A stretch of DNA of 64,000 nucleotides from JBFWVD01 sp050246915 (GTDB lineage: Bacteria > Actinomycetota > Acidimicrobiia > Acidimicrobiales > Ilumatobacteraceae): assembly GCA_050246915.1 (NCBI GenBank), contig JBFWVD010000014.1, forward strand, positions 23,409 to 87,408, given 5' to 3'. How positions within the stretch are numbered: position 1 is the first letter of the stretch; every line of letters begins with the position of its first letter. The position numbers were made by a program, and so were the translations under genes. Of the stretch, positions 42,281 through 50,449 are shown one piece after another. The notes beneath the pieces were generated by a model. It did not search any database and was not told where the DNA came from. It saw nothing but the letters and a program-made list of their open reading frames with translations.

Positions 42281-43497
42281 GACGCGGCCTGGGAAGGGAG
42301 CTTGCCGATCTCGTTCTCGGCAAGACTGAAGCAACGCATGGCGTTGCGGTACTTGATCTTGTCTCGCTGCTCTTCGGTGAGCGCGGACAGTAGATCGTTC
42401 ACGGCGAAGGAGATCTCGTCGCCGAACAGGCATGTGGGGTGGGGGTAGTCGGTCTCGAACATGACGTTGTCGATGGGCAACAAGGCGAGATCGTCAGGGC
42501 GGAGCTTCTCGTACCAGGTATTCACGAAGATCTGACGGCGGAACGCGTCACTGGGAAGTTCGTCGGCCTTCAGTTCGGGGCGGTCCTCCCAGGGGCGATA
42601 GCGCTTGTAGTGCACGTCGAGCGACTCGAGGAGGTAGGGCACCCAACCCGAGCCGGTCTCAACCATGGCGAACTTGAGGTCGGGATAGCGGGGGAGCACG
42701 CCTGACATCAGCAATTGGCTGCACGCGTTGACGTTGTCGAAGAACGACTTCACCACGTCGACCACGGAGCTGACGCCGTCTCCTCCGACCTTGCGCTGAT
42801 TCGGGTCCACTTTGTATTCCGCGGGGTTCATCGTGGTGCCTGCGTGGAAGGCGATCGACAGCCCCGTCGCATTGACTGCATCCCACAGCGGATCCCAATG
42901 ACGCGAGTGCAATGGCGGGTTGTCGTGGAACTGGGGCGTGCCCGACATGACGAAACCTTTGTGGCCCAGTTCTGCGCAACGCTCGATCTCGCGCACGCAG
43001 CGTTCGACGTCCCAGTAGGGAACGACCGCGAGCGGGATGAATCGGCCTGGCTCCCGCTGCGCCCAACTGAGGACGAAGTCGTTGAATGCGCCGATCACTT
43101 CGAACTGGAACTCGATGGTGGCGCCGGGGACGGTGCGATAGCGGTCCGGGGCGGTGAGGCCGAGGTTCGGATACAGCGCGGCCATGGTGATGCCTTGCTC
43201 GTTCATCACCTTGACGCGCTCGGTCGGATCCCACGAGGAGGGGTGCACCTCTTCGACGAAGGAGGGCACCGCAGGGAAGTCGTCCATGCGGCGGTGCGCC
43301 GTCGGGTCTTCGGGTGATTGGTAGAAGACGGTGAACGCGAGACTGTTCACCACCTGGTCTCCGATGCACCATGCATCCATTCCTGAGGACTCGACACGGC
43401 GGACATGGGGTACGAGATCGCCCCACTTCTTGGTCGACATGCGAGATGTCCATGTGTCCGGCGGTTCGCAGACGTGGCTGTCGGCGTCGATGATCAT
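42277..43497 (-). CDS. Amidohydrolase family (ACMSD-like) metal-dependent hydrolase
   Basis: 406 residues with the amidohydrolase-2 pattern: DADSHVCEPPDTW at the N-terminus (D-x-D-x-H type start), FHAGTTMNPAEYK, AMVETGSGWVPYLLESLD and the late metal Asp in MFETDYPHPTCLFGD. Such enzymes decarboxylate or hydrate ring-cleavage products. The pairing with a VOC protein suggests a degradation pathway for an aromatic or steroid compound. Confidence 0.92.
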   Translation of the reverse strand: MIIDADSHVCEPPDTWTSRMSTKKWGDLVPHVRRVESSGMDAWCIGDQVVNSLAFTVFYQSPEDPTAHRRMDDFPAVPSFVEEVHPSSWDPTERVKVMNEQGITMAALYPNLGLTAPDRYRTVPGATIEFQFEVIGAFNDFVLSWAQREPGRFIPLAVVPYWDVERCVREIERCAELGHKGFVMSGTPQFHDNPPLHSRHWDPLWDAVNATGLSIAFHAGTTMNPAEYKVDPNQRKVGGDGVSSVVDVVKSFFDNVNACSQLLMSGVLPRYPDLKFAMVETGSGWVPYLLESLDVHYKRYRPWEDRPELKADELPSDAFRRQIFVNTWYEKLRPDDLALLPIDNVMFETDYPHPTCLFGDEISFAVNDLLSALTEEQRDKIKYRNAMRCFSLAENEIGKLPSQAAS

Positions 43498-43546
43498 GGG
43501 AGTTCCTTTCGTCAGGTCGGGTCGTCGCTCGCTTCGGATGCCGCAG

Positions 43547-44329
43547 TCACCGTGCGGGCACCATGGTCAAGGTCACGTGGGTGGCGAGGTTCTGCCTGGT
43601 GTGGTCCGTGATCGCCACGTCGCATCGGATCGCGCCGCGGTCGTCCGGTAGTCGCTCGGCAGTGGCCACCATCGGCCATTCACGCTGGGCGCTCAGGAAC
43701 CGCGCCTCGATATCGATGGCCATCATCGGTGTGCGATCTCCGAACGCGTGCTGCGCACACAGCTCGGCGAGGAGTGACTGCACGCCGCCTTGCACGGTGC
43801 CGATCGCTCCGTTGAGGAGCCGATCGGTCGGAACCAGTTCGATGGTTCGTTCATCGCGAATGCGGATCGGCAGCATGTCGTCAAACGTCGGCTCGACCAT
43901 GTCTTCCGGTGACGGATACGTCGACGACCACGAGTCCATGTTCATGAACGTCGTGGTCGCCCGAGCAAACTCCCGGCCGTCTCCATCGCGGGCCGAGCCT
44001 TGGCTGACGACGATGCGCTTACCGACGCGCAGCGGTTGGACCATGAGGTCGAGATGGCCAGTGGTCGGCGCGGGTCCGAGCATCTGCATGCGCATGTCGA
44101 TCGTCGGCCCTGCCGGCCGTCCCGTGACATACCCCGACATGAAGTCGAGCATGGCGAACACAAGCGACGGGCGGATGACCTTGGTCTCCACCGCGAACAA
44201 CGCTGGCCGCACCGGTGACCGACCGACGACGGTGCCGGAACGATGATCGAACTCGACGTCGAGCAACACGAGGAAGTGGTCGGACGGGTGGGAAGGGCGC
44301 TGCTGCTCAACCGATTGTTGCGACGCCAT
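43547..44329 (-). CDS. Double hot-dog acyl-CoA thioesterase-like protein
   Basis: About 260 residues from the ATG at 44329 (the frame is open to 44566). Two hot-dog-like halves: LVFAMLDFMSGYVTGRPAGPTIDMRMQM and later GTVQGGVQSLLAELCAQHAFGD, where the second resembles PaaI-type helices. The usual catalytic residues are not all evident. It probably acts on or binds acyl-CoA in the same catabolic locus. It is followed by the amidohydrolase on the same strand. Confidence 0.75.
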   Translation of the reverse strand: MASQQSVEQQRPSHPSDHFLVLLDVEFDHRSGTVVGRSPVRPALFAVETKVIRPSLVFAMLDFMSGYVTGRPAGPTIDMRMQMLGPAPTTGHLDLMVQPLRVGKRIVVSQGSARDGDGREFARATTTFMNMDSWSSTYPSPEDMVEPTFDDMLPIRIRDERTIELVPTDRLLNGAIGTVQGGVQSLLAELCAQHAFGDRTPMMAIDIEARFLSAQREWPMVATAERLPDDRGAIRCDVAITDHTRQNLATHVTLTMVPAR

Positions 44330-44461
44330 TGGGCATCCCGATCTCGAACGACCACGGTGACCGCTCCCGAGTTGGACTGTACGATCCAACTCTCCGATTG
44401 GCAAGGGTGAACCTCTACGCTTTCCGTCATCGACGCGGGACACCGGTGGTAAGGACGTGGA

Positions 44462-45085
44462 ATGACTTCGAAGGCCTATGTGCCTGCGCCCACTGATCGT
44501 GAAGTTGCGTGGGAGCCCGGCCCGCGGACCGACCGGGCTCGCAAGCGTCTGCTCGAGGGGGCGCACGAGGCGTTCTTGTCGAGGGGCTATGGCGGAGCGC
44601 GCATCAGCGACATCACCGATGCCGCGGCCATGTCACGCGCGTCGTTCTATGTGTACTTCCCGTCCAAGCAGGACGCGCTCTTGGCCCTCGGCGCCGAATC
44701 AGCGGCCGCCGCCAGAGATCGGCTTCGTCGATTGCGCGCCGTTCCGGCAGCGTGGACCGACGATGATCTTCGGCAGTGGCTGGGGTTGTGGTTCGAGCAA
44801 CTCGATCGATTCGGTGCATTCGACCGGCTGTGGGTGCAAGAAGCGCCTGAGGAGCTCAAGGCAACGGGGCTTGCCATGGAACGACGCCATGCCCTGAGCC
44901 TGGGTAAGGAACTCGAACGATTGCGAGGTTGGTCGGCGGGCGATCCGAGGCTGCTCGGCGTCGCCTTCTCGGCCTCGGTCAACGGTCTGTGGCACCACTA
45001 TCGCCGTGAACCCGACCTCGATGGACGCGATGCGGTACTCGACGCGCTCGTCGACACATCGAAGCTGTTCCTCGGTTCGCGTTGA
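44462..45085 (+). CDS. TetR-family regulator
   Basis: 207 residues. Helix-turn-helix: GAHEAFLSRGYGGARISDITDAAAMSRASFYVYFPSKQDALL. The C-terminal domain includes WLGLWFEQLDRFGAFDRLWVQEAP, as in FadR/KstR2-like regulators. It is divergent from the thioesterase-like gene and convergent with the acyl-CoA dehydrogenase, so it likely controls this block. Confidence 0.9.
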   Translation: MTSKAYVPAPTDREVAWEPGPRTDRARKRLLEGAHEAFLSRGYGGARISDITDAAAMSRASFYVYFPSKQDALLALGAESAAAARDRLRRLRAVPAAWTDDDLRQWLGLWFEQLDRFGAFDRLWVQEAPEELKATGLAMERRHALSLGKELERLRGWSAGDPRLLGVAFSASVNGLWHHYRREPDLDGRDAVLDALVDTSKLFLGSR

Positions 45086-45142
45086 GTGTCGGTCTGTCGG
45101 GGCCGTGGGGTCCCGAATCGCGATGCTTCACGGCGCAAGCCG

Positions 45143-46321
45143 TCACGTGCCTCGCTGGTCTCGGGGCAGGCCCAGCAAGCGTTCTGCGATGATGTTCAAC
45201 TGGATCTGGTCAGTCCCGCCAGCAATCGAGTTTGCTCGCGACCCCAGGAACCAGTGCGCCAGATTCGCATCCGCCTCATCGTCGCGTTCCCAGGCGGTCG
45301 CGGCCATGCCCCGACGGTCGATCGCTAGAGCAGCTGCTCGCTGCTCGACTCGCGAGGCCGAAATTTTGAGCAGCGAGCCGCTGAACCCAGTACGGCCGTC
45401 GGTCGCCTCATGATCCGCTCGATCGACGGTCCGCTGAGTGACGGTCTCAACCACGGCGAGGCCAGCGAGCAGGTCACGGCTGGCCGAGTCGTCGGCCGAA
45501 TGTTCCAAGGCGGCAACTCGCTGCCACCGTGGTCGGCCACGCTGGCGAACCCGTCCCCGCTCGCTGCCGAGGGTCGACATCGCCACCCTCCAGCCGTCCC
45601 CTTGGGCACCGATCACGCAGTCGGGCGAGATGCGCACGTCATCGAGGTGCACCTCGTTGAAGTGCGCCCCACCGGTCATCTCCCGCAATGGGCGGACCTC
45701 GACGCCAGGCGCTTCGACGTCGAGGACGAACATCGTCAATCCCTGGTGACCGAAGGATCCCTCGGTAGTCCGCGCCAAGAGGAGGGCGTAGTGAGCGTGC
45801 GAGGCGAAGGAGGTCCAGACCTTTGACCCGGTCACCGCATAGGCCCCGTCATCGAGGAGCGTGGCGCGAGTCCTGATCGCAGCCAGATCAGAGCCCGCGT
45901 CCGGCTCCGAGAACAACTGACACCAGACCTGCTCCGCTGCGAGCGTCGCTGCGACATGCCGGGACTTCAATATCCCGGACCCCCATGCGAGCAGGGTGTC
46001 GACCGCCAGGGTGAGACCCACCGCGAGGGGCGTCAAGTTCGCGATCGCGTACTCCGATGCCAGCTCTGCCCAGATCGCGTCAGCGGACGCTGGCAATCCC
46101 TGTCCTCCGTGCTCGCGCGGCACTGACAGCCCCGCGAGTCCGGCGGCGTAACACCGTCGCTGAAAGACCCGCGCGGCTTCGATCGCTTCACCAATGTCTG
46201 TACCCGGCGCAATGAGAGCGGGCGGATCGTCAACGGTCGGATCGATGATGCGATAGGACCCGGAGAGGAATGTTCGGATCTCCTCAGCCAGCGTCGCGAG
46301 CCTCTGCGAGTCGTCGATCAT
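45143..46321 (-). CDS. Acyl-CoA dehydrogenase
   Basis: 392 residues. FAD/CoA motifs are present: LAGLSVPREHGGQGLP, WCQLFSEPDAGSDLAAIRTRA, YAVTGSKVWTSFASHAHYALLLART and, at the end, NSIAGGTDQIQLNIIAERLLGLPRD. The last motif carries the usual Gly-rich tail but with Asp in the region where many members have the catalytic Glu. It probably oxidises a steroid side-chain or branched acyl-CoA, as for FadE partners that work as heteromers. The substrate is unknown. Confidence 0.92.
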   Translation of the reverse strand: MIDDSQRLATLAEEIRTFLSGSYRIIDPTVDDPPALIAPGTDIGEAIEAARVFQRRCYAAGLAGLSVPREHGGQGLPASADAIWAELASEYAIANLTPLAVGLTLAVDTLLAWGSGILKSRHVAATLAAEQVWCQLFSEPDAGSDLAAIRTRATLLDDGAYAVTGSKVWTSFASHAHYALLLARTTEGSFGHQGLTMFVLDVEAPGVEVRPLREMTGGAHFNEVHLDDVRISPDCVIGAQGDGWRVAMSTLGSERGRVRQRGRPRWQRVAALEHSADDSASRDLLAGLAVVETVTQRTVDRADHEATDGRTGFSGSLLKISASRVEQRAAALAIDRRGMAATAWERDDEADANLAHWFLGSRANSIAGGTDQIQLNIIAERLLGLPRDQRGT

Positions 46322-46482
46322 CGCAAATCCTCCACGGTCACGACCGGACGTCGAGACGGCAAGGAGAGTACAGCTAGGGCTCCGATCGACCGGTACTTCG
46401 ACCTGACCGGCACGCTCGCGCTGTTCGACCAGTGCCGGAGATTCGAGTACCCCGACCGCGCGAACCCCGGGGCAGACACGTG

Positions 46483-47406
46483 TCAGGCGAGTCCGAGCCC
46501 GCGGATCGTTCGCTCCAACGCAGTGGCGGCATCGATGTGCATCTCCGGTGACGGGTAATAGTCGTTGCGGGCGATCGACAGTCCGCTGTAGTTCTTGTCC
46601 TGCGGCTTGCCTGGCGCCGTTACTGCCCCAGCGAGCGACGCGTGGTCGACCGTGACCGGCTCACCGGTGAATCGGCTCAGCAACGGATGTCCACTGTTGC
46701 GGACGCTGAGGCATTCGCAGTACCCGGCGCAGGCCTTGGCGACCTGCTCGACGGACGCCCGATCGACGAATTGGGGGAACTCACCCATGTTCTCGAACAG
46801 ATTCCCGTCAAGCGAGTAGTTGACCGGCTCGTCTTGCGATCGGCGCGAGAACCAGAAGAGGATCGTGGGAACGGTGATGCGTTCCACAAGGGCAAGGTTG
46901 GTTGACACCCAGCTGGCGCGTAGCTCGGCGACGTACTGGGCGGCGTAGTGCGGCTCACGAGCGAGGACCCGACCCCAGGCCGAAACGCTGTTCATCACCT
47001 TGCCGGTCTCGCGATGGCGCAACTGCTCGACCTTGCCTGTGGGATCGTAGCGTGCGGTCGCACCCCCGCGTGCCGACATGACCTGCAAGATGGCGAACCG
47101 GCCGCGGTTCACCCACTCGATGAGCTCGGGGTGATTGTCGACGAACAGGCCCGGCCAGCCTGCCCCGACTCCCATGTTCAGCGGCGGCAACCCGATCGAT
47201 TCGCCGACGATCTCGGGAAATGGACGCGGCACGTACACGCCCATCGTCTGGGCGGCGCCGATGCACGAGAAATAGGCACCGCTCTCGAGCTCCGGTGCCG
47301 GACCGCGAAGTCGGATGCCTGGGATCCCGGGGAGCTCGAACGATCGATAGTCCACGATCTCGTGATCGCGAGCGTCGTAGTCGAAGGTGACAGCTTCGTC
47401 GTCCAT
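46483..47406 (-). CDS. DUF6473-like protein (sulfotransferase-related)
   Basis: About 307 residues from the ATG at 47406 (47424 also possible). Segments YRSFELPGIPGIRLRGP, YFSCIGAAQTMGVYVPRPFPEIV and LPPLNMGVGAGWPGLF match the DUF6473 type, which has a fold like sulfotransferase or GDSL-like proteins. Later, TVPTILFWFSRRSQDEP and the tail YPSPEMHIDAATALERTI also fit. Role unknown. It stands alone on the minus strand. Confidence 0.7.
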   Translation of the reverse strand: MDDEAVTFDYDARDHEIVDYRSFELPGIPGIRLRGPAPELESGAYFSCIGAAQTMGVYVPRPFPEIVGESIGLPPLNMGVGAGWPGLFVDNHPELIEWVNRGRFAILQVMSARGGATARYDPTGKVEQLRHRETGKVMNSVSAWGRVLAREPHYAAQYVAELRASWVSTNLALVERITVPTILFWFSRRSQDEPVNYSLDGNLFENMGEFPQFVDRASVEQVAKACAGYCECLSVRNSGHPLLSRFTGEPVTVDHASLAGAVTAPGKPQDKNYSGLSIARNDYYPSPEMHIDAATALERTIRGLGLA

Positions 47407-47442
47407 AAGGCGAGCATGGCACACCGACGTGAATGCGTCGCC

Positions 47443-47484
47443 CAGCTCTATGGGCTCAGCTGCATGGGCTCAGCTGCATGGGCT
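47443..47484. repeat. Tandem 14-mer x3
   Basis: Three units, one CAGCTCTATGGGCT and two CAGCTGCATGGGCT, in the short gap between two minus-strand genes. Probable slippage repeat. Confidence 0.85.
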
Positions 47485-47537
47485 GAGGCACCTCGGGTCG
47501 TCGAACGCGACGAACGCCGAACTCCCGTGCGACCCGC

Positions 47538-47843
47538 TCAGCCACGCTCCCACCGGTCACGCAATGGGACTCTGGCTGACTTCTCAGCGCCGAATGTCGC
47601 CACGACGGCCTCGGTCGCTACCGCAGCCGAGCAGACCGCGCGTTGCCGCCGCCGCCGACGCAGCAACACCAACGCGACGATCGCTGCGCCCCCAATGATG
47701 GCGATCGTTCCGAACAATGCGAACCCGGCGGCGGTGCCCAACCCGATCGCGGCCAGAACGCCCAGGATCGGTCCAGCGCAGCACGCGGCGCAAGCGGCGA
47801 TGGCGACGCCGGCCAATGTTGCGTTGTCCTTCTTGGCGCTCAC
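47538..47843 (-). CDS. MerT-like small membrane protein with Cys motif
   Basis: 101 residues, two transmembrane segments. The first contains ACAACCAGPILG, a Cys-rich membrane motif like that of mercury transport proteins. A basic loop (RRRRRQRAVC) follows the second. It overlaps the merR gene by ATGA, so metal control and a transport or binding role in mercury or another soft metal are plausible. Confidence 0.7.
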   Translation of the reverse strand: MSAKKDNATLAGVAIAACAACCAGPILGVLAAIGLGTAAGFALFGTIAIIGGAAIVALVLLRRRRRQRAVCSAAVATEAVVATFGAEKSARVPLRDRWERG

Positions 47844-48613
47844 GACGGTGTCCCGAACACCGACTCGACGAGCAACTGCGCATCGAGGGGTGCCCGAACC
47901 TCGAGCGCGATACCGCGGCCATCAACGGTGATCGCGAACTGGAGGAACTGGCAGCACTCCTGCTCTGCGACGACCAGTCGGAACAGGTCAGCCGTGGGCA
48001 CCGATGAGCTGAGCACACATCGGATACCGCCATCGAGAGGTTCGCGCCGTTCGACGTTGGCGAGCAGCGAGTTCCAATCGGAGATCCGCCCGTTGATCGA
48101 GTCCGGTGACAGCGTGCACGCGATCGGCGGGTCAGCGGGCGTTACCGTCTTTGTCGACAGGGCGATCGACTGGATCGTCGTGGCAACCGCCGCTGTCGTG
48201 TCGGGCCCGGTGACGCAGCCGCAATCGGCGTCGCACGCGCCAATGGGGCGGTGTCGTTCGAGCGCCGCGGCGGCCCGCTGCAGTTCTGCCGTGAAGGTCA
48301 TCAGGTCGGCGATCTGATGTTGCGCAGCCGTGATCTTGGCAGTGACAAGGTTGCGAAGCTGGTCCTGGATCGGGCCGCATTCTCCGCCGTCCCAAGCGGT
48401 CAACAACACCGCGATCTCATCGAGACTGCAACCGAGCTGCTTGGCCCGAGCGATGAACGCAAGCCGCTCCAACGTCCGGGAGTCGTAGGTGCGGTAGCCG
48501 GACGGGGAGCGCGAGGCCGTGGGGAGCAGCCCGATCTGCTCGTAGTAGCGCAACGTCGCGGCGGTGAAGCCACTGACGTCAGCAACCTCTTTGATCTTCA
48601 GTCCAAGCGTCAT
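47840..48613 (-). CDS. MerR-family metal-responsive regulator with C-terminal extension
   Basis: 257 residues. Residues 1-75 are a MerR helix-turn-helix (KIKEVADVSGFTAATLRYYEQIGLLPTASRSPSGYRTY). The dimer helix and metal region contain GGECGPIQDQL and CDADCGCVTGPD. The last 100 residues are an extra domain with CTLSPD and AEQECCQFLQFAITVDG, which is also Cys-rich. This is almost double the usual MerR length. It probably senses a soft metal and activates its own promoter. Confidence 0.9.
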   Translation of the reverse strand: MTLGLKIKEVADVSGFTAATLRYYEQIGLLPTASRSPSGYRTYDSRTLERLAFIARAKQLGCSLDEIAVLLTAWDGGECGPIQDQLRNLVTAKITAAQHQIADLMTFTAELQRAAAALERHRPIGACDADCGCVTGPDTTAAVATTIQSIALSTKTVTPADPPIACTLSPDSINGRISDWNSLLANVERREPLDGGIRCVLSSSVPTADLFRLVVAEQECCQFLQFAITVDGRGIALEVRAPLDAQLLVESVFGTPS

Positions 48614-48636
48614 CGGGATGGACGATAAACCTTCAT

Positions 48637-48654
48637 CTTGACTTGAATGTCAAG
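48637..48654 (-). promoter_or_regulatory. MerR-type promoter/operator
   Basis: The dyad CTTGAC-TTGAAT-GTCAAG. On the minus strand it gives TTGACA as -35, then a 19-bp spacer and a TTATCG-like -10, ahead of the merR gene at 48613. The long spacer with a dyad suits MerR activation. Confidence 0.65.
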
Positions 48655-48870
48655 CAGGATCCTTGATCAACGGGGCATACATGATCACGGCGACAAGATC
48701 ATGAGCCTCCTGCTCGTTCGCCACGACCGCTTGGATCGACTGCGAGCCCCAGTTCGCTGTAAACGCATCCCTCTCGGTCGCAGCGGCCGATGGTGCAACG
48801 ATGAGCGGCGCATCGCCATATGCACAACCATGAATGACCCGAGCTCGACCGCCGATGGCGTCGGAGACCT

Positions 48871-50166
48871 ATGACCTCTCCCAATCCTCCACTCGATCCG
48901 GCGGCACGCGCCGCGCTGCAGCGTCGGACGTTGCGCGTTTTGGCCTCCGGGCAGGTGGTGGGTGCGGCGGCGTTGGGGTCGGCCGTGACGGTCGGTGCAT
49001 TCGTGATCCAGGGGATCTTGGGCCAGACGACGCCATGGGCCGGCGCGGCCACGGCGACCGTCACGATGGGGACTGCGCTCATGGCCCAGGTCCTGTCGCG
49101 ATTGATGCTGCGACGCGGACGTCGGGTCGGTCTCGAGTTGGGCTACGGCTTGGCCGTGGTGGGTGCGCTGGTGGCGGCGTCGGGCGCGGAGATCGAGTCG
49201 CTGCCGGTGTTCCTGCTCGGCCTCTTCCTCTATGGCAACGGCCAGGCCGCGAACTTGTTGTCGCGCTACGCGGCAACTGATCTGGCCGAGCCCGAACAAC
49301 GCAGCCAAGCGATGAGCGCGATCGTGTTCGCCTCGACGTTCGGTGCGGTCCTCGGACCTCTGCTCATCGGGCCGATGGAACGGGCCGGTCAGGCCTGGTT
49401 CGGGCTTCACAAGTACACCGGCCCGTGGCTGTTCACCGCGGTGTGCTTCACCGCAGCCATGGCCAACACTGCGCTCCGACTACGGCCGGACCCATTGGTC
49501 GTGGCCGGTGGCGTGATGGCGGCCGGCGCGGCGCGTGAACCGCTGCGCCTCGGGGCGACGATGGCAACGATCGGCCGGTATCACTCGGCTCGCCTCGCGG
49601 TGTTTGCCATGGTGATCTCGCAAGTCACCATGGTCGGTGTCATGGCCATGACACCGGTGCATCTCAAACTACACGGACACGAGAGCGTGAGTCAGTACGT
49701 CGTGTCGTTGCACATCGCGGGCATGTATGCCTTCAGCCCGTTCGTCGGCAGGTACAGCGATTCGCGCGGTCGCCTCGCCGCGATCTGGGTCGGCGCCGGG
49801 CTGTTGGTTGCTTCGTCGTTGATGGCGGCGTTGTCAGGCGATGTGGAGCAGCTGCTGTTCCCGTCGCTGTGGCTCCTCGGGTTGGGATGGAACTTCGGCC
49901 TGATCGGTGGTTCCAGTTTGTTGATCGATTCCGTGCCGGCGTCGGAGCGGGTCGCGGTGCAGGGCGTGGCGGATCTGATGATGAGCTTCTGTGGCGGGCT
50001 CACGGGGTTCGCATCTGGGTTCATCCGGCGCGCCGTCGGCTTTCACATCTTGGCCAGTCTCGCCACAGTCTTTGCCGGCCTGCTGCTCGTTGCGGCCCAT
50101 TCTGCGCGGCTATCGGGAGGAAGGCCGCGTTCGAGTCTGGCGTCCGATCCGGCGGGCACCTCGTAG
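48871..50166 (+). CDS. MFS transporter
   Basis: 431 residues with 12 predicted helices. Motifs: VGAAALGSAVTVGAFVIQGILG, the loop RLMLRRGRRVGL (A-like motif), and SPFVGRYSDSRGRLAAIW in the second half. It is an exporter by type, substrate unknown. It lies 257 bp after the divergent merR gene. Confidence 0.88.
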   Translation: MTSPNPPLDPAARAALQRRTLRVLASGQVVGAAALGSAVTVGAFVIQGILGQTTPWAGAATATVTMGTALMAQVLSRLMLRRGRRVGLELGYGLAVVGALVAASGAEIESLPVFLLGLFLYGNGQAANLLSRYAATDLAEPEQRSQAMSAIVFASTFGAVLGPLLIGPMERAGQAWFGLHKYTGPWLFTAVCFTAAMANTALRLRPDPLVVAGGVMAAGAAREPLRLGATMATIGRYHSARLAVFAMVISQVTMVGVMAMTPVHLKLHGHESVSQYVVSLHIAGMYAFSPFVGRYSDSRGRLAAIWVGAGLLVASSLMAALSGDVEQLLFPSLWLLGLGWNFGLIGGSSLLIDSVPASERVAVQGVADLMMSFCGGLTGFASGFIRRAVGFHILASLATVFAGLLLVAAHSARLSGGRPRSSLASDPAGTS

Positions 50167-50188
50167 GAAGGTGCCCGCCAGATGTGGT

Positions 50189-50413
50189 TCAGGTCTTCTT
50201 CTGGCACCCGGTCGTTGATCGGAGCGGCTCACCGAAGATCGGGTTGATCGGGCACACCCCGGTGGCTCCGGTGGCGAGGGGCAAGATGCCGAACGTGGCG
50301 AGTGCTCGACCGGTCCGTCCGCCGGTGCGGAGCCCGACCGCGATGAGCGCAGCGCCCATGGCAACTCGAATTGCCCGTCCCGGTCCAGTGTTCATGAATC
50401 GTAGGAACTTCAT
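50189..50413 (-). CDS. DUF2892 small membrane protein
   Basis: About 74 residues from the ATG at 50413. One or two helices: FMNTGPGRAIRVAMGAALIAVGL and ALATFGILPLATGATGVCPINPIFGEPL, the usual DUF2892 core with a CPIN/P motif. Such proteins are often linked to persulfide and rhodanese enzymes. It is the last gene of the CsoR-MMPL-DUF2892 unit, 36 bp after the MMPL stop. Confidence 0.87.
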   Translation of the reverse strand: MKFLRFMNTGPGRAIRVAMGAALIAVGLRTGGRTGRALATFGILPLATGATGVCPINPIFGEPLRSTTGCQKKT

Positions 50414-50449
50414 TGTGGTGTCTCCGATACGAGGAGGGGGGAGCAAGCG

